Source: Palsa-504 sp963753225
Lineage (GTDB): Bacteria; Actinomycetota; Actinomycetes; Streptosporangiales; Streptosporangiaceae
Assembly: GCA_963753225.1 (NCBI GenBank)
Contig: CAVWBQ010000044.1
Coordinates: 124,001-188,000, forward strand
Length of the DNA stretch: 64,000 nucleotides
Direction: 5' to 3'
Shown here piece by piece: positions 1 through 9,103 of the stretch (position 1 is the stretch's first letter; each line of letters begins with the position of its first letter). Made by a program: the position numbers and the translations under genes. The notes beneath the pieces are model-generated. The model was not told the DNA's origin, did not search any database, and saw only the letters and a program-made list of their open reading frames with translations.

Positions 1-671
1 GGGCTGTCCAGCAGCGCGACGATCAACTCCGCGACGTCGTCCGGGGTCAGGCCCGGACGAAGGGCCGGATTGGCCCGCCGCAGCATCTCGGTGTCGACCG
101 CGCCGGGGCTCAGGCAGATGGCGCTGATGCCGTGCTCCTTGCCCTCGACCGCGAGCGCCTCGGTGAGGCCGATGACCCCGTACTTGGACACGTTGTACGC
201 GGCCAGCCCAGGGAACTTCTCCGTGGCGTACACGCCAGACAACGACGCGATGTTGACGATACGGCCCTGCCCGGCGGGAGCCATGGCGGTGAACGCCGCG
301 CGACAGCACAGGAAGGTACCCGTCAGGTTGACCCCGAGCGTCTCGTGCCACATGTGCGACGTGGTTCCGGCGAACGGCGCGGGCGTCAGCACACCGGCCG
401 CGCAGACCAGCGCGCTCAGCTGGCCGATCCCGGTGACCTCGGCGAACAGATGCCCGATCGCGGTCTCGTCGCTCACGTCCGTCGGCACCGGCGTGGCCTG
501 GCCGCCCGCGTCCTTGATCCGGGCGGCCACGCCGTCCAGGGCCCGGCGGTCCCGGGCGGCCAGCACGACGTGAGCGCCCGCCGCCGCCACGGCCGCGGCG
601 GTAGCCGCCCCGATCCCGCGGCTGGCCCCGGTGACGACCGCCACCCGTCCGGTTAGCCACAACTCACTCAC
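1..671 (-). CDS. Short-chain dehydrogenase/reductase, C-terminus cut by window edge
   Basis: Classical SDR that would use NAD(P)H to reduce or oxidise a carbonyl/alcohol. Reading leftward from a GTG at 671, the protein shows the nucleotide-binding TGASRGIG motif within the first 21 residues, the catalytic YNVSK (YxxxK) and the downstream SPGAVDTEM segment typical of the family. About 223 residues are visible and the last ones run off the left edge. The start overlaps the end of the upstream glycosyltransferase by 8 bases, so the two are probably translationally coupled. It is the last visible gene of a PTPS-methyltransferase-glycosyltransferase-SDR operon. Sepiapterin reductase is an SDR, so a pterin side-chain reductase role is possible. 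This is inference; the substrate cannot be read from the sequence. Confidence 0.88.
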   Translation of the reverse strand, partial: MSELWLTGRVAVVTGASRGIGAATAAAVAAAGAHVVLAARDRRALDGVAARIKDAGGQATPVPTDVSDETAIGHLFAEVTGIGQLSALVCAAGVLTPAPFAGTTSHMWHETLGVNLTGTFLCCRAAFTAMAPAGQGRIVNIASLSGVYATEKFPGLAAYNVSKYGVIGLTEALAVEGKEHGISAICLSPGAVDTEMLRRANPALRPGLTPDDVAELIVALLDS

Positions 672-1752
672 TGATCACCCTCCGGTAGAGACGCTCGTGG
701 GCGTCCAGGCTCAGGTCCAGGTCAAGCCGCCCTTCGGCGTGCTCACGGCAGGCCGGCCGGGAAATCCCGGCCGCCTTCGGCACCGCCTCGGCGGCGGCCC
801 GGACGTCATCGGGCGGGACCAGGAAACCAGTTACGCCGTCCACGATCACCTCACTGAGGCCGCCGCGCCGGAACGCGACGACGGGAGTCCCGCATGCCTG
901 CGCCTCGGCCGCGGCCAGCCCGAACGGCTCGTCCCAGCGGGCGGGATACAACACTACGGCCGCCCGGGCCATGGCCTGCCACAGCAACGCCCTGGGCACT
1001 GCCTGGTGAACGGTCACGCCGGGCCAGCCTCGCCGCGGATCGATCTGTTCCCGGCTATACCGGGCATCGTAGACGTCGCCGTAGACGTCGATCGGTACTC
1101 CCGCCGCGCGGGCGATGTCGATGGCCTCGGCCGCGCCCTTCTCCGGGCTCAGCCGGCCCGCGAACAGCGCGCCCGGCCCGGCAGTTCCCGACCAGCCAAT
1201 AGCGCCAACCGGCGGGTACGGCGGCAGGATCGCGTCGACCGGGACGACCCGGCGCCAGGCCCTGGCCTGGAAATCCGAGACGGCGGCCACGGCCGGCGGC
1301 TGGCCGCGCCCGGCTACCTGCCGGAGCGCCGCCGACACCGCCTGGTCCGGAGGGAGGTGGAGCGTGTGCACGACCGGTGCGTGCAGCGCCGTCGCGAGCG
1401 TGACGGCGGGCGCGTCGAAGGCGTGATTGTGGATTACGTCGTACCGGGTCGCCCGGATGGCCGCAAAGGCCGTGGTGAACGCGGACCCGGCCGCGGCCGC
1501 CGCGGCGGCCTCCGCTGCCGCCCCCGCGGCTGGCCCGGACGCCCGGTAGAACGTGCCCGCGAGGGACCGGGGGTCGATTCCGGTGTCGATCACCTCGACT
1601 CCGGGGATCTCCGAGCCGGAGGCGGCGTAGACGTGCACCTCGTGCGCCCGGCCGGCCAGGCCGCGGGCCAGGTCGGACACGAACGCCTGCGAACCGCCGC
1701 GCTGCGGCTCGCGGATGGCCGTCACCAGCGGCGCCAGGATCGCGATCTTCAC
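664..1752 (-). CDS. GT4-family glycosyltransferase
   Basis: GT-B fold glycosyltransferase of about 362 residues, probably transferring a sugar from an NDP- or related donor. The N-terminus has the Rossmann-like KIAILAPL start and a glycine-rich RGGSQ loop. The C-terminal half carries the GT4 donor-site block EPFGLAAAEAQACGTPVVA, with the E-x7-E pattern, followed by GGLSEVIVDGVTGFLV. The GTG start at 1752 overlaps the stop of the methyltransferase (GTGA). The open frame continues upstream, but only as a shadow of that gene. The neighbour is a PTPS, and the cyanobacterial pterin glucosyltransferase is, from memory, also of this general GT type, so the acceptor may be a pterin; lipid or natural-product acceptors remain possible. 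Confidence 0.85.
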   Translation of the reverse strand: MKIAILAPLVTAIREPQRGGSQAFVSDLARGLAGRAHEVHVYAASGSEIPGVEVIDTGIDPRSLAGTFYRASGPAAGAAAEAAAAAAAGSAFTTAFAAIRATRYDVIHNHAFDAPAVTLATALHAPVVHTLHLPPDQAVSAALRQVAGRGQPPAVAAVSDFQARAWRRVVPVDAILPPYPPVGAIGWSGTAGPGALFAGRLSPEKGAAEAIDIARAAGVPIDVYGDVYDARYSREQIDPRRGWPGVTVHQAVPRALLWQAMARAAVVLYPARWDEPFGLAAAEAQACGTPVVAFRRGGLSEVIVDGVTGFLVPPDDVRAAAEAVPKAAGISRPACREHAEGRLDLDLSLDAHERLYRRVISE

Positions 1753-2534
1753 CCCTCTAGCACCTTGAAGGCCAGGTCGCGCGGCGGATTGATGCCCAGC
1801 ACCTCGAAGGGAACACATCGCCGGCCACGTCGCCGTACCTCGCCGGCCGCCCTGGGGTAGAAGATCTCGGCCAGCTCCACCGCCTCGCCATAGCTGCCGA
1901 ACTCCACGGACATCGGCCCGGGGAAACTGACATGCCGGTAGCCGCGGGCTGCGAGCCAGTCCAGGTGGTTCGGCCAGATGATGACCACGCATCCGCCCGG
2001 CCGGCACACCCGCTCCATCTCCGCCAGGCCGGCCTCGCCGCCGTGCCCCGGCGAGGGGGTGAAGGCCGAGCAGGCCACGACCAGGCCGGCGAAATCGCCG
2101 GGCAGCGGCAGCTGGTCGAAGAACCCGCTGTCCACCCGGACCCGGTCCCCGTGGCCGGCCGCCGCGAGCTTGCGCCGCAGGATCCGGCGCATCGGCAGCG
2201 CGGGCTCCACCGCCACGACATGCTGCCCGCGCTCGGCGAGCTCCATGGTCAGCCGTCCGGTGCCCGCGCCGACCTCGGCGATCCGGTCCACGTCGCGCGG
2301 CAGCCAGCCCGCGATCCCGGGATGGAGCCGCTCGGCGCTGGCCAGCCGGTCGTAGAGCTCCGGTTCGAGCCGGTACAGCAGTTCCCAGGCCAGCACCATG
2401 TCGGTTTGCGGATCACCGGTCCCCCTCGGGACGAACCGGCTCGCCTCGTCCCGGGTGAACACGCCCAGGTCCGCGGTCGTGTACCGGCTCCGCAACTCCC
2501 GGCCCAGCCCGGCCGGAGCCTCAGGCCTGGTCAC
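1749..2534 (-). CDS. Class I SAM-dependent methyltransferase
   Basis: About 261 residues. The SAM-binding motif I reads AEVGAGTGRLTMELAERG, followed by the acidic strand VVAVEPA, and the later segment VVIIWPNHLDW fits a post-II strand, so the fold assignment is solid. The first 85 residues are helical and rich in R/E and may form a substrate lid. The start overlaps the end of the upstream PTPS gene by 14 bases, and its own stop overlaps the glycosyltransferase start by 4 bases, so all are likely made from one message. The substrate is unknown. By context it may methylate a pterin or the sugar attached to it. The rest of the sequence resembles generic Methyltransf_11/25 proteins. Confidence 0.85.
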   Translation of the reverse strand: MTRPEAPAGLGRELRSRYTTADLGVFTRDEASRFVPRGTGDPQTDMVLAWELLYRLEPELYDRLASAERLHPGIAGWLPRDVDRIAEVGAGTGRLTMELAERGQHVVAVEPALPMRRILRRKLAAAGHGDRVRVDSGFFDQLPLPGDFAGLVVACSAFTPSPGHGGEAGLAEMERVCRPGGCVVIIWPNHLDWLAARGYRHVSFPGPMSVEFGSYGEAVELAEIFYPRAAGEVRRRGRRCVPFEVLGINPPRDLAFKVLEG

Positions 2535-2928
2535 CGACCTCGGCCCAGTTCTTGTCGGTCTCCCAGACCCGGACCGACCGCAGCAGCCCGTCGGGAAGCT
2601 CCGGCCTGAGCCGCTCCCAGAACGCCCGGGCCAGGTTCTCCGTGGTCGGGACGCGCCCCTTGAGCCACGCGACGTCCGTGTTCAGGTTGCGGTGATCCAC
2701 GTCGCGGATGACCTGCCTGCCGATCACGTCCGACAGTAGCTTCAGGTCCAGGACATAGCCGCTGGCCTGGTCGACCTCGCCTGCTACGACCACCTCCAGT
2801 ACGTAGTTGTGCCCGTGCAGATGCACGCACTTCCCGAACAGCCGCCGGTTCTCCTCATCGGACAGGTCCGGATCGCACAGCTGGTGCGCGGCACTGAACG
2901 ATTCGCGGCGGCCGACCAGAACAGTCAT
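2521..2928 (-). CDS. 6-pyruvoyl-tetrahydropterin synthase family protein
   Basis: T-fold enzyme of about 135 residues acting on 7,8-dihydroneopterin triphosphate. Visible features are the first zinc His in ESFSAAHQL, the CVHLHGH block (CxxxHGH, catalytic Cys plus two zinc His), the DHRNLN segment with a catalytic-type Asp-His, and PTTENLA with the pterin-anchoring Glu region. SDEENRRLFGKC and the DHRNLN/TTENLA stretch read more like biopterin-forming PTPS than typical QueD, although the CxxxHGH spacing is shared with QueD. No queC, queE or queF is nearby. The start at 2928 fits family length; another ATG lies at 2943. It is the first gene of a leftward, overlapping operon and diverges from the protease-MoxR operon. 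Confidence 0.85.
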   Translation of the reverse strand: MTVLVGRRESFSAAHQLCDPDLSDEENRRLFGKCVHLHGHNYVLEVVVAGEVDQASGYVLDLKLLSDVIGRQVIRDVDHRNLNTDVAWLKGRVPTTENLARAFWERLRPELPDGLLRSVRVWETDKNWAEVGDQA

Positions 2929-3087
2929 CAGCCTCGTCCTCATCTCGCGAGCTCTGCCAACCTCAGCTCTGCCCCACTCCTACCCAGACTGGCGGCCGCT
3001 GACCGCGACCGCCGGCCAGGGGCCTTCTTCCGTGCTTTATGGGCATGCGCTTACCCTTTTCTTAAATGCCGTATCTATCGTGAAGTC

Positions 3088-3884
3088 ATGGATCGCGGCC
3101 CTGCTGGCGTCGATGGCGCCGGACCGCGCACGCCCGGGGTTCGCGGATCGCGCCGCCTGCTCGCCGCCGGGCTTGCGGTCGTGGTCGTCCTGCTCGGGGT
3201 GGTCGCGGTGCTCGCGACCCGGCTCTGGAGTGCGGCCCCCGCGGCGAGCGCCCGGGCCGCGACGCCAAGCCCCGCATCGACCGCGAGCCTGACCGTGCCG
3301 GGCATCTACCAGCGGGTCGCGCCGTCCGTGGTGATCATCCGCACCGGCCAGGAGCTGGGGACTGGCGTCATCGTGGCCGACGACGGCACGATCTTGACCG
3401 CGAATCATGTCATCGCCGGCGGCGGGACCATCACCGTCACGTTCGCCGACGGCACCACGGCGAACGCGACCGTCGCCGCGGCCAACCCGAAGCTGGACAT
3501 CGCCACGCTCATCCCCGCGAAGCTGCCGCAGGTGGTCGTGTCGGCCACCCTCGGCGGCGGCGCTGACGTGGGAGCGGCGGTCGTCGCCATTGGCAACCCG
3601 CTCGGCCTGACCGACAGCGTGTCCGCCGGCGTGGTCTCCGGCCTTGACCGGACCGCGGACACCGATCACGGCACGTTCTCCGGGCTCATCCAGTTCGACG
3701 CGTCGGTGAACCCGGGCAGCTCGGGTGGCCCGCTACTCGACGCGCACGGTCTTGTCGTCGGCATCGTCGTCTCGCTGGCCACACCCGATGGCCAGGACGC
3801 GTTCGCCGGCATCGGCTTCGCGGTGCCCATCGGCGCCGCGCTCGGCGGCAATGGCGGCAAGGGACCAGGGAAGGGACCCCAGAT

Positions 3885-3888
<4 letters not shown>
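3088..3888 (+). CDS. Membrane-anchored trypsin-like serine protease (HtrA-like, no PDZ)
   Basis: About 266 residues. A single hydrophobic segment near residues 25-47 (LAAGLAVVVVLLGVVAVLA) should anchor it with the protease outside. The catalytic triad is readable: His in LTANHVIA, Asp in KLDIATL and Ser in NPGSSGGPLLD. It ends shortly after the protease domain in a glycine-rich tail and lacks the PDZ domain of DegP/HtrA. The ATG at 3088 is chosen because the hydrophobic anchor follows it; the frame is open further upstream over the divergent PTPS. Its stop overlaps the MoxR start (ATGA), so the protease is coupled to a MoxR-DUF58-VWA operon, an uncommon arrangement. Confidence 0.85.
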
Positions 3889-4862
<974 letters not shown>

Positions 4863-4866
4863 CCTC

Positions 4867-5832
4867 ATGCCCATGCGCACACCCGCGGAACGCCTCCTGG
4901 TCCGCCTCGAATGGCGGGTCGTCCGCCGCCTCGACGGACGTCTGGCGGGCGGCTACCGGACCGCGCACCGGGGGACCGGAACCGACCTCGTCGGCCTGCG
5001 CGAGTACACCGAGGGCGACGACGCGCGGCATATCGACTGGAACGTCACCGCCCGGCTGAACGAGCCGCAGCTTCGCGTGTTCACCGAAGACCGCGAGCTC
5101 ACCGTGTGGCTGGTGCTCGACCGTTCGGCGTCCATGACGGCGGGGCCGCCCGGGCGCGGCAAGGACGACGTGCTCAGCGAGCTTGCCCTGGTGCTCGCGC
5201 GGCTGTTCGGCCGGAGCGGGAGCCGCGTCGGCGCGCTGCTTTTTGACACCGGGCTGTATGACACCGGGCTCTTTGACACCGGAGCAGTGCGTATCGTGCC
5301 GCCGGGCACCGGGCGCAGGCACGCGCTGCGGATCGGCGCCGAGCTCGCCAGGACCGCTGAGGTTAGCCGCCCCCATGCCGGCCAGCACGGTGCTGGCCAG
5401 CACGGGAGCACGACCGACCTGGCGGCGATGCTCAACGCGGTCGCCAAGCTCGCCAGGCGCCGCGCCCTGATCGTGGTCATCTCCGACTTCATCGGGGACG
5501 GCGACTGGGGACGGTCGCTGCTGCGCCTGGTACCACGCCACGAGGTCGTCGCCCTGCGCGTCATCGATGCCGCCGATGACGAGCTGCCCGACGTCGGCCT
5601 TGTCGTCATCGAAGACGCCGAGACCGGGGAGCAGCTCGTCATCGACTCCAGCGACCCGCTGCTGCGCGCCCGGCTCCGCGCGGGCGTCGAGGACCGCGAT
5701 GCCCGCCTTGCCGCCGGAATGCGCCGGGCCGGGGTGCCCGTCCACCGCATCGGCACGGACGCCGACCTGGCCAGGGCGCTCATCGAGGTCGTCGCGAGCA
5801 CCCAGCTGATTACCGGGCGCAGGCGCGCGTGA
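4867..5832 (+). CDS. DUF58 domain-containing protein
   Basis: About 321 residues. The DUF58 hallmark GxGxDLVGLREYTEGDDARHIDWN is visible as GTGTDLVGL, REYTEGDD and RHIDWNVTARL near residues 37-65. A VWA-like fold follows, with LVLDRSASM near residue 83 as a MIDAS-like site. Near residues 126-140 the motif DTG-hydrophobic repeats three times through a 15-bp tandem repeat, and a second small duplication (AGQHG twice) lies near 176-184. It sits between MoxR and the VWA genes and overlaps the next gene by 4 bases (GTGA). DUF58 proteins are usual partners of MoxR; the biochemical role is unknown. Confidence 0.9.
   Translation: MPMRTPAERLLVRLEWRVVRRLDGRLAGGYRTAHRGTGTDLVGLREYTEGDDARHIDWNVTARLNEPQLRVFTEDRELTVWLVLDRSASMTAGPPGRGKDDVLSELALVLARLFGRSGSRVGALLFDTGLYDTGLFDTGAVRIVPPGTGRRHALRIGAELARTAEVSRPHAGQHGAGQHGSTTDLAAMLNAVAKLARRRALIVVISDFIGDGDWGRSLLRLVPRHEVVALRVIDAADDELPDVGLVVIEDAETGEQLVIDSSDPLLRARLRAGVEDRDARLAAGMRRAGVPVHRIGTDADLARALIEVVASTQLITGRRRA
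5242..5286 (+). repeat. In-frame 15-bp tandem repeat, 3 units, in DUF58 gene
   Basis: Three successive 15-bp units of the form TTTGACACCGGGCTG with small changes, encoding F/Y-D-T-G-L blocks. The unit is a multiple of three, so the reading frame is kept. Confidence 0.85.
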
Positions 5833-6830
5833 GCCTCTCCGACCCCGCTCTCCTGGCCGTCGGCCTGCTGGTCGCCGCGGCGCTGGCGTGGGCCGCCGTC
5901 GCCGCCGCGCGACGACGGGCTAGGGCCCTCGCCTCGGCCGGGATCGCGGCGGCCAGGCAGGGGCAGGGCCCCGGGCGCGGTCGCGACCGCGGCCGCCTGG
6001 GGGGCGTGTGGTTCACCATCGCAGGCGTCGCCGTGCTCGCGATCGCCGTCGCCGGTCCGGCGGCGTCCGTCCCGGTGTCCCGCGCCTCCGGCACCGTCAT
6101 CCTCGCCATGGACGTCTCGGGCAGCATGGCCGCCACCGACGTGGCGCCCAGCCGTCTTGCCGCCGCGAAACGGGCGGCGCTGTCGTTCATCAAGGCCCAG
6201 CCGGACAGCGTGGACATCGGCGTGGTCGCGTTCCAGCAGGGCGGTCTCGAGGCCGCCCTGCCGACTCCCGATCACGCGACCGTCTCGGCCGCGGTCCGCC
6301 GGCTGAGGGCCGGCGGCGGCACGTCACTGGGTGACGCCATTCTCGCCTCGCTATCCGCGATCACCCGCAAGACGGTCGCCATCGGCCGCGACGGCAGAGC
6401 GCCGAACATCGGTTACTGGCCCTCCGCCACGATCGTGCTGCTCTCCGACGGGCAGGACCAGGCCGGGGCCGCCAGCGGCGGTGCCGGCCCCGGCATCGCC
6501 GCGGCTGCCTCGGTGGCCGAGAAGGCCGGCGTGCACATCGACACCATCGGGGTCGGCACCACCGCGGGCACCACCGTCGACGTCGATGGCTACCACCTGT
6601 TCACCGCGCTCGACGCAGCCACCCTGACAACGATTTCCCAGGCCACCGGGGGCACGTACCATCCGGCATCGGACGCGGGCGAGCTCGACGGGATCGCCTC
6701 GTCCATCGACCTGAGACTCACCGTCACCAACCAGCCGTTGCCGCTGGCAGGCGCGTTCATCGCCCTTGCCCTCGCGCTGCTCGCCGCGGGCGCCGTGCTC
6801 ACCGTCACCCGTTCGGGCCGGGTGGTCTGA
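5829..6830 (+). CDS. VWA domain membrane protein (BatA-like, first copy)
   Basis: About 333 residues. The N-terminus has a hydrophobic segment and a second one near residues 60-78 (WFTIAGVAVLAIAVAGPAA). The VWA domain follows with the MIDAS motif DVSGSMAATD near 95 and the supporting VLLSDGQDQ. A C-terminal transmembrane helix (ALLAAGAVLTV) ends the protein. This is the BatA/BatB pattern: a membrane protein with a VWA domain between membrane segments. It overlaps the DUF58 stop by GTGA and is followed directly by a paralogous VWA gene. It probably forms a metal-dependent scaffold remodelled by the MoxR ATPase. Confidence 0.9.
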   Translation: MSLSDPALLAVGLLVAAALAWAAVAAARRRARALASAGIAAARQGQGPGRGRDRGRLGGVWFTIAGVAVLAIAVAGPAASVPVSRASGTVILAMDVSGSMAATDVAPSRLAAAKRAALSFIKAQPDSVDIGVVAFQQGGLEAALPTPDHATVSAAVRRLRAGGGTSLGDAILASLSAITRKTVAIGRDGRAPNIGYWPSATIVLLSDGQDQAGAASGGAGPGIAAAASVAEKAGVHIDTIGVGTTAGTTVDVDGYHLFTALDAATLTTISQATGGTYHPASDAGELDGIASSIDLRLTVTNQPLPLAGAFIALALALLAAGAVLTVTRSGRVV

Positions 6831-7925
6831 ATGTCCTTCTCCTGGCCGTGGGCGCTGCTCGCCCTCCTCGTCATTCCGCTGGTGTTCGCCGTCTGGTGGC
6901 AATCACGGCGCAGCCGCAGGCGCGCCGTGGTCCGGGTCACCTCGATCGCGCTCGTCCGGACGGCCGTGCCTGGCCGCTCCCGCTGGCGGCGGCGCATCCC
7001 CGCGGCGCTGCTGACGCTTGGTCTTGCCGTGCTTGCGCTCGGTGCCGCCCGCCCGCAGGCGACCGTGCCGGTCCCGTCGTCGTCCGCGACGATCATGCTC
7101 GCCCTGGACGTCTCGGGCTCCATGTGCTCCACGGACGTGAAGCCGAACCGGATCACCGCCGCCGAGCAGGCGGCTAGCGTCTTCATCAAGTCCCAGACGG
7201 GGGGCCCGCGCATCGGCCTCGTCGCCTTCGCGGGCACGGCCGTCGTCCTCGTGCCGCCCACCGGGGACACCAGGCAGCTGCTCAGCGCGCTCGGTGGCCT
7301 CACCACCTCGTTCGGAACGGCCATCGGCGAGGGCATTGTGACCTCGCTCGACGCCATCGCCCAGGTCGATCCGTCGGTCAGGCCGACCGGCGCGACCGTC
7401 TCCCGCCCCCGAACCGGCTACGCCGACGACGTGATCGTCGTGCTCACCGACGGCTCGAACAACCGGGGGGTCGACCCGCAGACCGCGGCGAAGGAGGCCG
7501 CCGGCCGGGGCGTGCGCGTCTTCACGATCGGCTACGGCACCGATAACCCCGCGCCACTCGCGTGCAGCTCCGATCAGTTCGGCGGGTTCGGCGGCGGGGG
7601 CGGGGGCGGCGCGGGCTTCGGGGGCGGCGGGGGCTTCGGCGGCGGGCCCGGCGGGGCGGGCAACCCGTTCGACGCCGACTACAACGCGCTCAGGCAGATC
7701 TCCAGGACCACCGGCGGTACGTTCTACCGCGCGCAAGATGCCGGCCAGCTCGCCACGGCGCTCGCCAGGCTGCCCGCCGCCTTCACGATCGTCCGCAAGC
7801 ACATCGACATCGCCTCGTGGTTCGCGGCCGGCGGCGGCCTGCTCATCGCCGCGGCGGTAGCGCTCTCGCTGTGGTGGAACCGCACCCGGCGGATGCCCGC
7901 CCCCGCGAGGATCGTGGATCACTGA
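6831..7925 (+). CDS. VWA domain membrane protein (second copy)
   Basis: About 364 residues, paralogous to the preceding gene and starting one base after its stop. Two N-terminal membrane segments (residues 5-20 and 55-70) precede a VWA domain with MIDAS DVSGSMCSTD near residue 93 and VVLTDGSNN near 203. A glycine-rich insertion occupies residues 246-282, composed of FGGGGGGG-type runs. A C-terminal membrane helix (GGLLIAAAVALSLWW) follows. It is the last gene of the protease-MoxR-DUF58-VWA-VWA operon and ends only 9 bases from the convergent lipoprotein gene. The glycine-rich loop is absent from the first copy and looks flexible or surface exposed. Confidence 0.9.
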   Translation: MSFSWPWALLALLVIPLVFAVWWQSRRSRRRAVVRVTSIALVRTAVPGRSRWRRRIPAALLTLGLAVLALGAARPQATVPVPSSSATIMLALDVSGSMCSTDVKPNRITAAEQAASVFIKSQTGGPRIGLVAFAGTAVVLVPPTGDTRQLLSALGGLTTSFGTAIGEGIVTSLDAIAQVDPSVRPTGATVSRPRTGYADDVIVVLTDGSNNRGVDPQTAAKEAAGRGVRVFTIGYGTDNPAPLACSSDQFGGFGGGGGGGAGFGGGGGFGGGPGGAGNPFDADYNALRQISRTTGGTFYRAQDAGQLATALARLPAAFTIVRKHIDIASWFAAGGGLLIAAAVALSLWWNRTRRMPAPARIVDH

Positions 7926-7934
7926 CGGGCGTTG

Positions 7935-8948
7935 TCACGAGCCCGCGCCGATCATCGACTGGACCACGGTCCCCTGCCTGACCGCGATGGCGTATTGCGG
8001 GCCGAGCACGCCGAATTGGAGCATGGCGGCGGCGACGCGCTGGATATTTGCCCGGACCACGGGCCCGACCGGGTAGGTGGGGGGAAGCGCCATCGCGGCG
8101 GTCACCTGCGGCGGGAGCTTGTCGTTCTGCGCCATGATGGCCTGCACCGCCGACACGTCATGGTTGGCGATCACCTGTCCCTGCTCGATCGCCCGGGTGA
8201 ACGCGGCCGCCGTCTTCGGGTGCTGTCGCGCCCACGCCAGGGTGGAGACGTAGCCGTCGACGGGCAGGTTCGTGACGGCGCCCTGATCCAGGTCAGCTAG
8301 CACCTGCTCGCCGTACTGCTGGCCCGCGGCGGTGATGTAGGGCTCGGCGAGAAACGCCGCAGCCCAGTCGCCGTCCTGCAGTTTCCCTGGCAGCGCAGGG
8401 AAACCTCCAGGGTCAGCGATGAAGCGCACCTTGGCGGGGGAGACCCCGTGCGTGGAAAGCAGCGCGCTGACCAGCAGGGTGCCGATGCTGTTGACTCCGT
8501 TGACCCCGATCTTCTTGCCCGCCAGCCCGGCGATGGTGGTGACGCGCGAATTCCCCGTGACGACCAGCGCGCGCGTGTTCGGCGCCAAGGTGGAGGCCTG
8601 CGCCAGGATCCGGAACCTGGCGCCCGCGGCCTCCGCGGCGATGTACGCGACGTAGCTCCCCGCGCTGATGTCGATCTTGCCCTTCAGTTGCTCGGCGATG
8701 ACCGACTGGGCGCTCGGTATCGGCTCGATCCGCACGTGCAGCCCCTGCCTGGCGAACAGTCCCCGGTCCTGCGCGATGTACAGCCCGGCCAGGTCGACAG
8801 CCGGTATGGCGGCGACCGTGATGTCCGGCTCCTCGGGCGCGGGCGCCGGATCGGCGGGCACTGCGCCGCTGGCGGACGAGCATCCGGCGGAAAGGATCAT
8901 GATGGCAGCCGCGGTAAGCGCAACCGTCCAGGAACTGCGGGCTTTCAT
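7935..8948 (-). CDS. SsuA/NMT1-type ABC substrate-binding lipoprotein
   Basis: About 337 residues. The start at 8948 is supported by a GGAGG ribosome site 4 bases upstream. The protein begins with a short lysine/arginine stretch, a hydrophobic segment and the lipobox LSAGC, so it should be a lipid-anchored extracytoplasmic protein. The domain resembles the NitT/TauT/SsuA/THI5 family: a LAGLYIAQDRGLF segment, IDISAG, and GKKIGVNG. Such proteins bind nitrate, sulfonates, pyrimidine precursors or related small solutes. No ABC permease or ATPase gene is adjacent, so it is either an orphan receptor or works with a transporter elsewhere. The neighbour downstream in transcription is convergent. Confidence 0.88.
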   Translation of the reverse strand: MKARSSWTVALTAAAIMILSAGCSSASGAVPADPAPAPEEPDITVAAIPAVDLAGLYIAQDRGLFARQGLHVRIEPIPSAQSVIAEQLKGKIDISAGSYVAYIAAEAAGARFRILAQASTLAPNTRALVVTGNSRVTTIAGLAGKKIGVNGVNSIGTLLVSALLSTHGVSPAKVRFIADPGGFPALPGKLQDGDWAAAFLAEPYITAAGQQYGEQVLADLDQGAVTNLPVDGYVSTLAWARQHPKTAAAFTRAIEQGQVIANHDVSAVQAIMAQNDKLPPQVTAAMALPPTYPVGPVVRANIQRVAAAMLQFGVLGPQYAIAVRQGTVVQSMIGAGS

Positions 8949-9103
8949 ATGTGCCTCCGTGAATTCCCGCTCCCGCAATCCCAGCCGGAACGTGGCCATG
9001 CGCACTCCCCTGCGGCACGGTCCCGCTAGCAACCTCCGGAATGGTGATTACCGCCACGGTAGCCAGCCGGCCCGGCCGCGGCCGCCGGACCGGCTGGCGC
9101 CTT

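Noticed and set aside
2521..2928. Simple queD assignment for the pterin synthase
   Set aside because: No queC, queE or queF is adjacent, and several segments resemble biopterin PTPS more than QueD, so I kept the family-level name.
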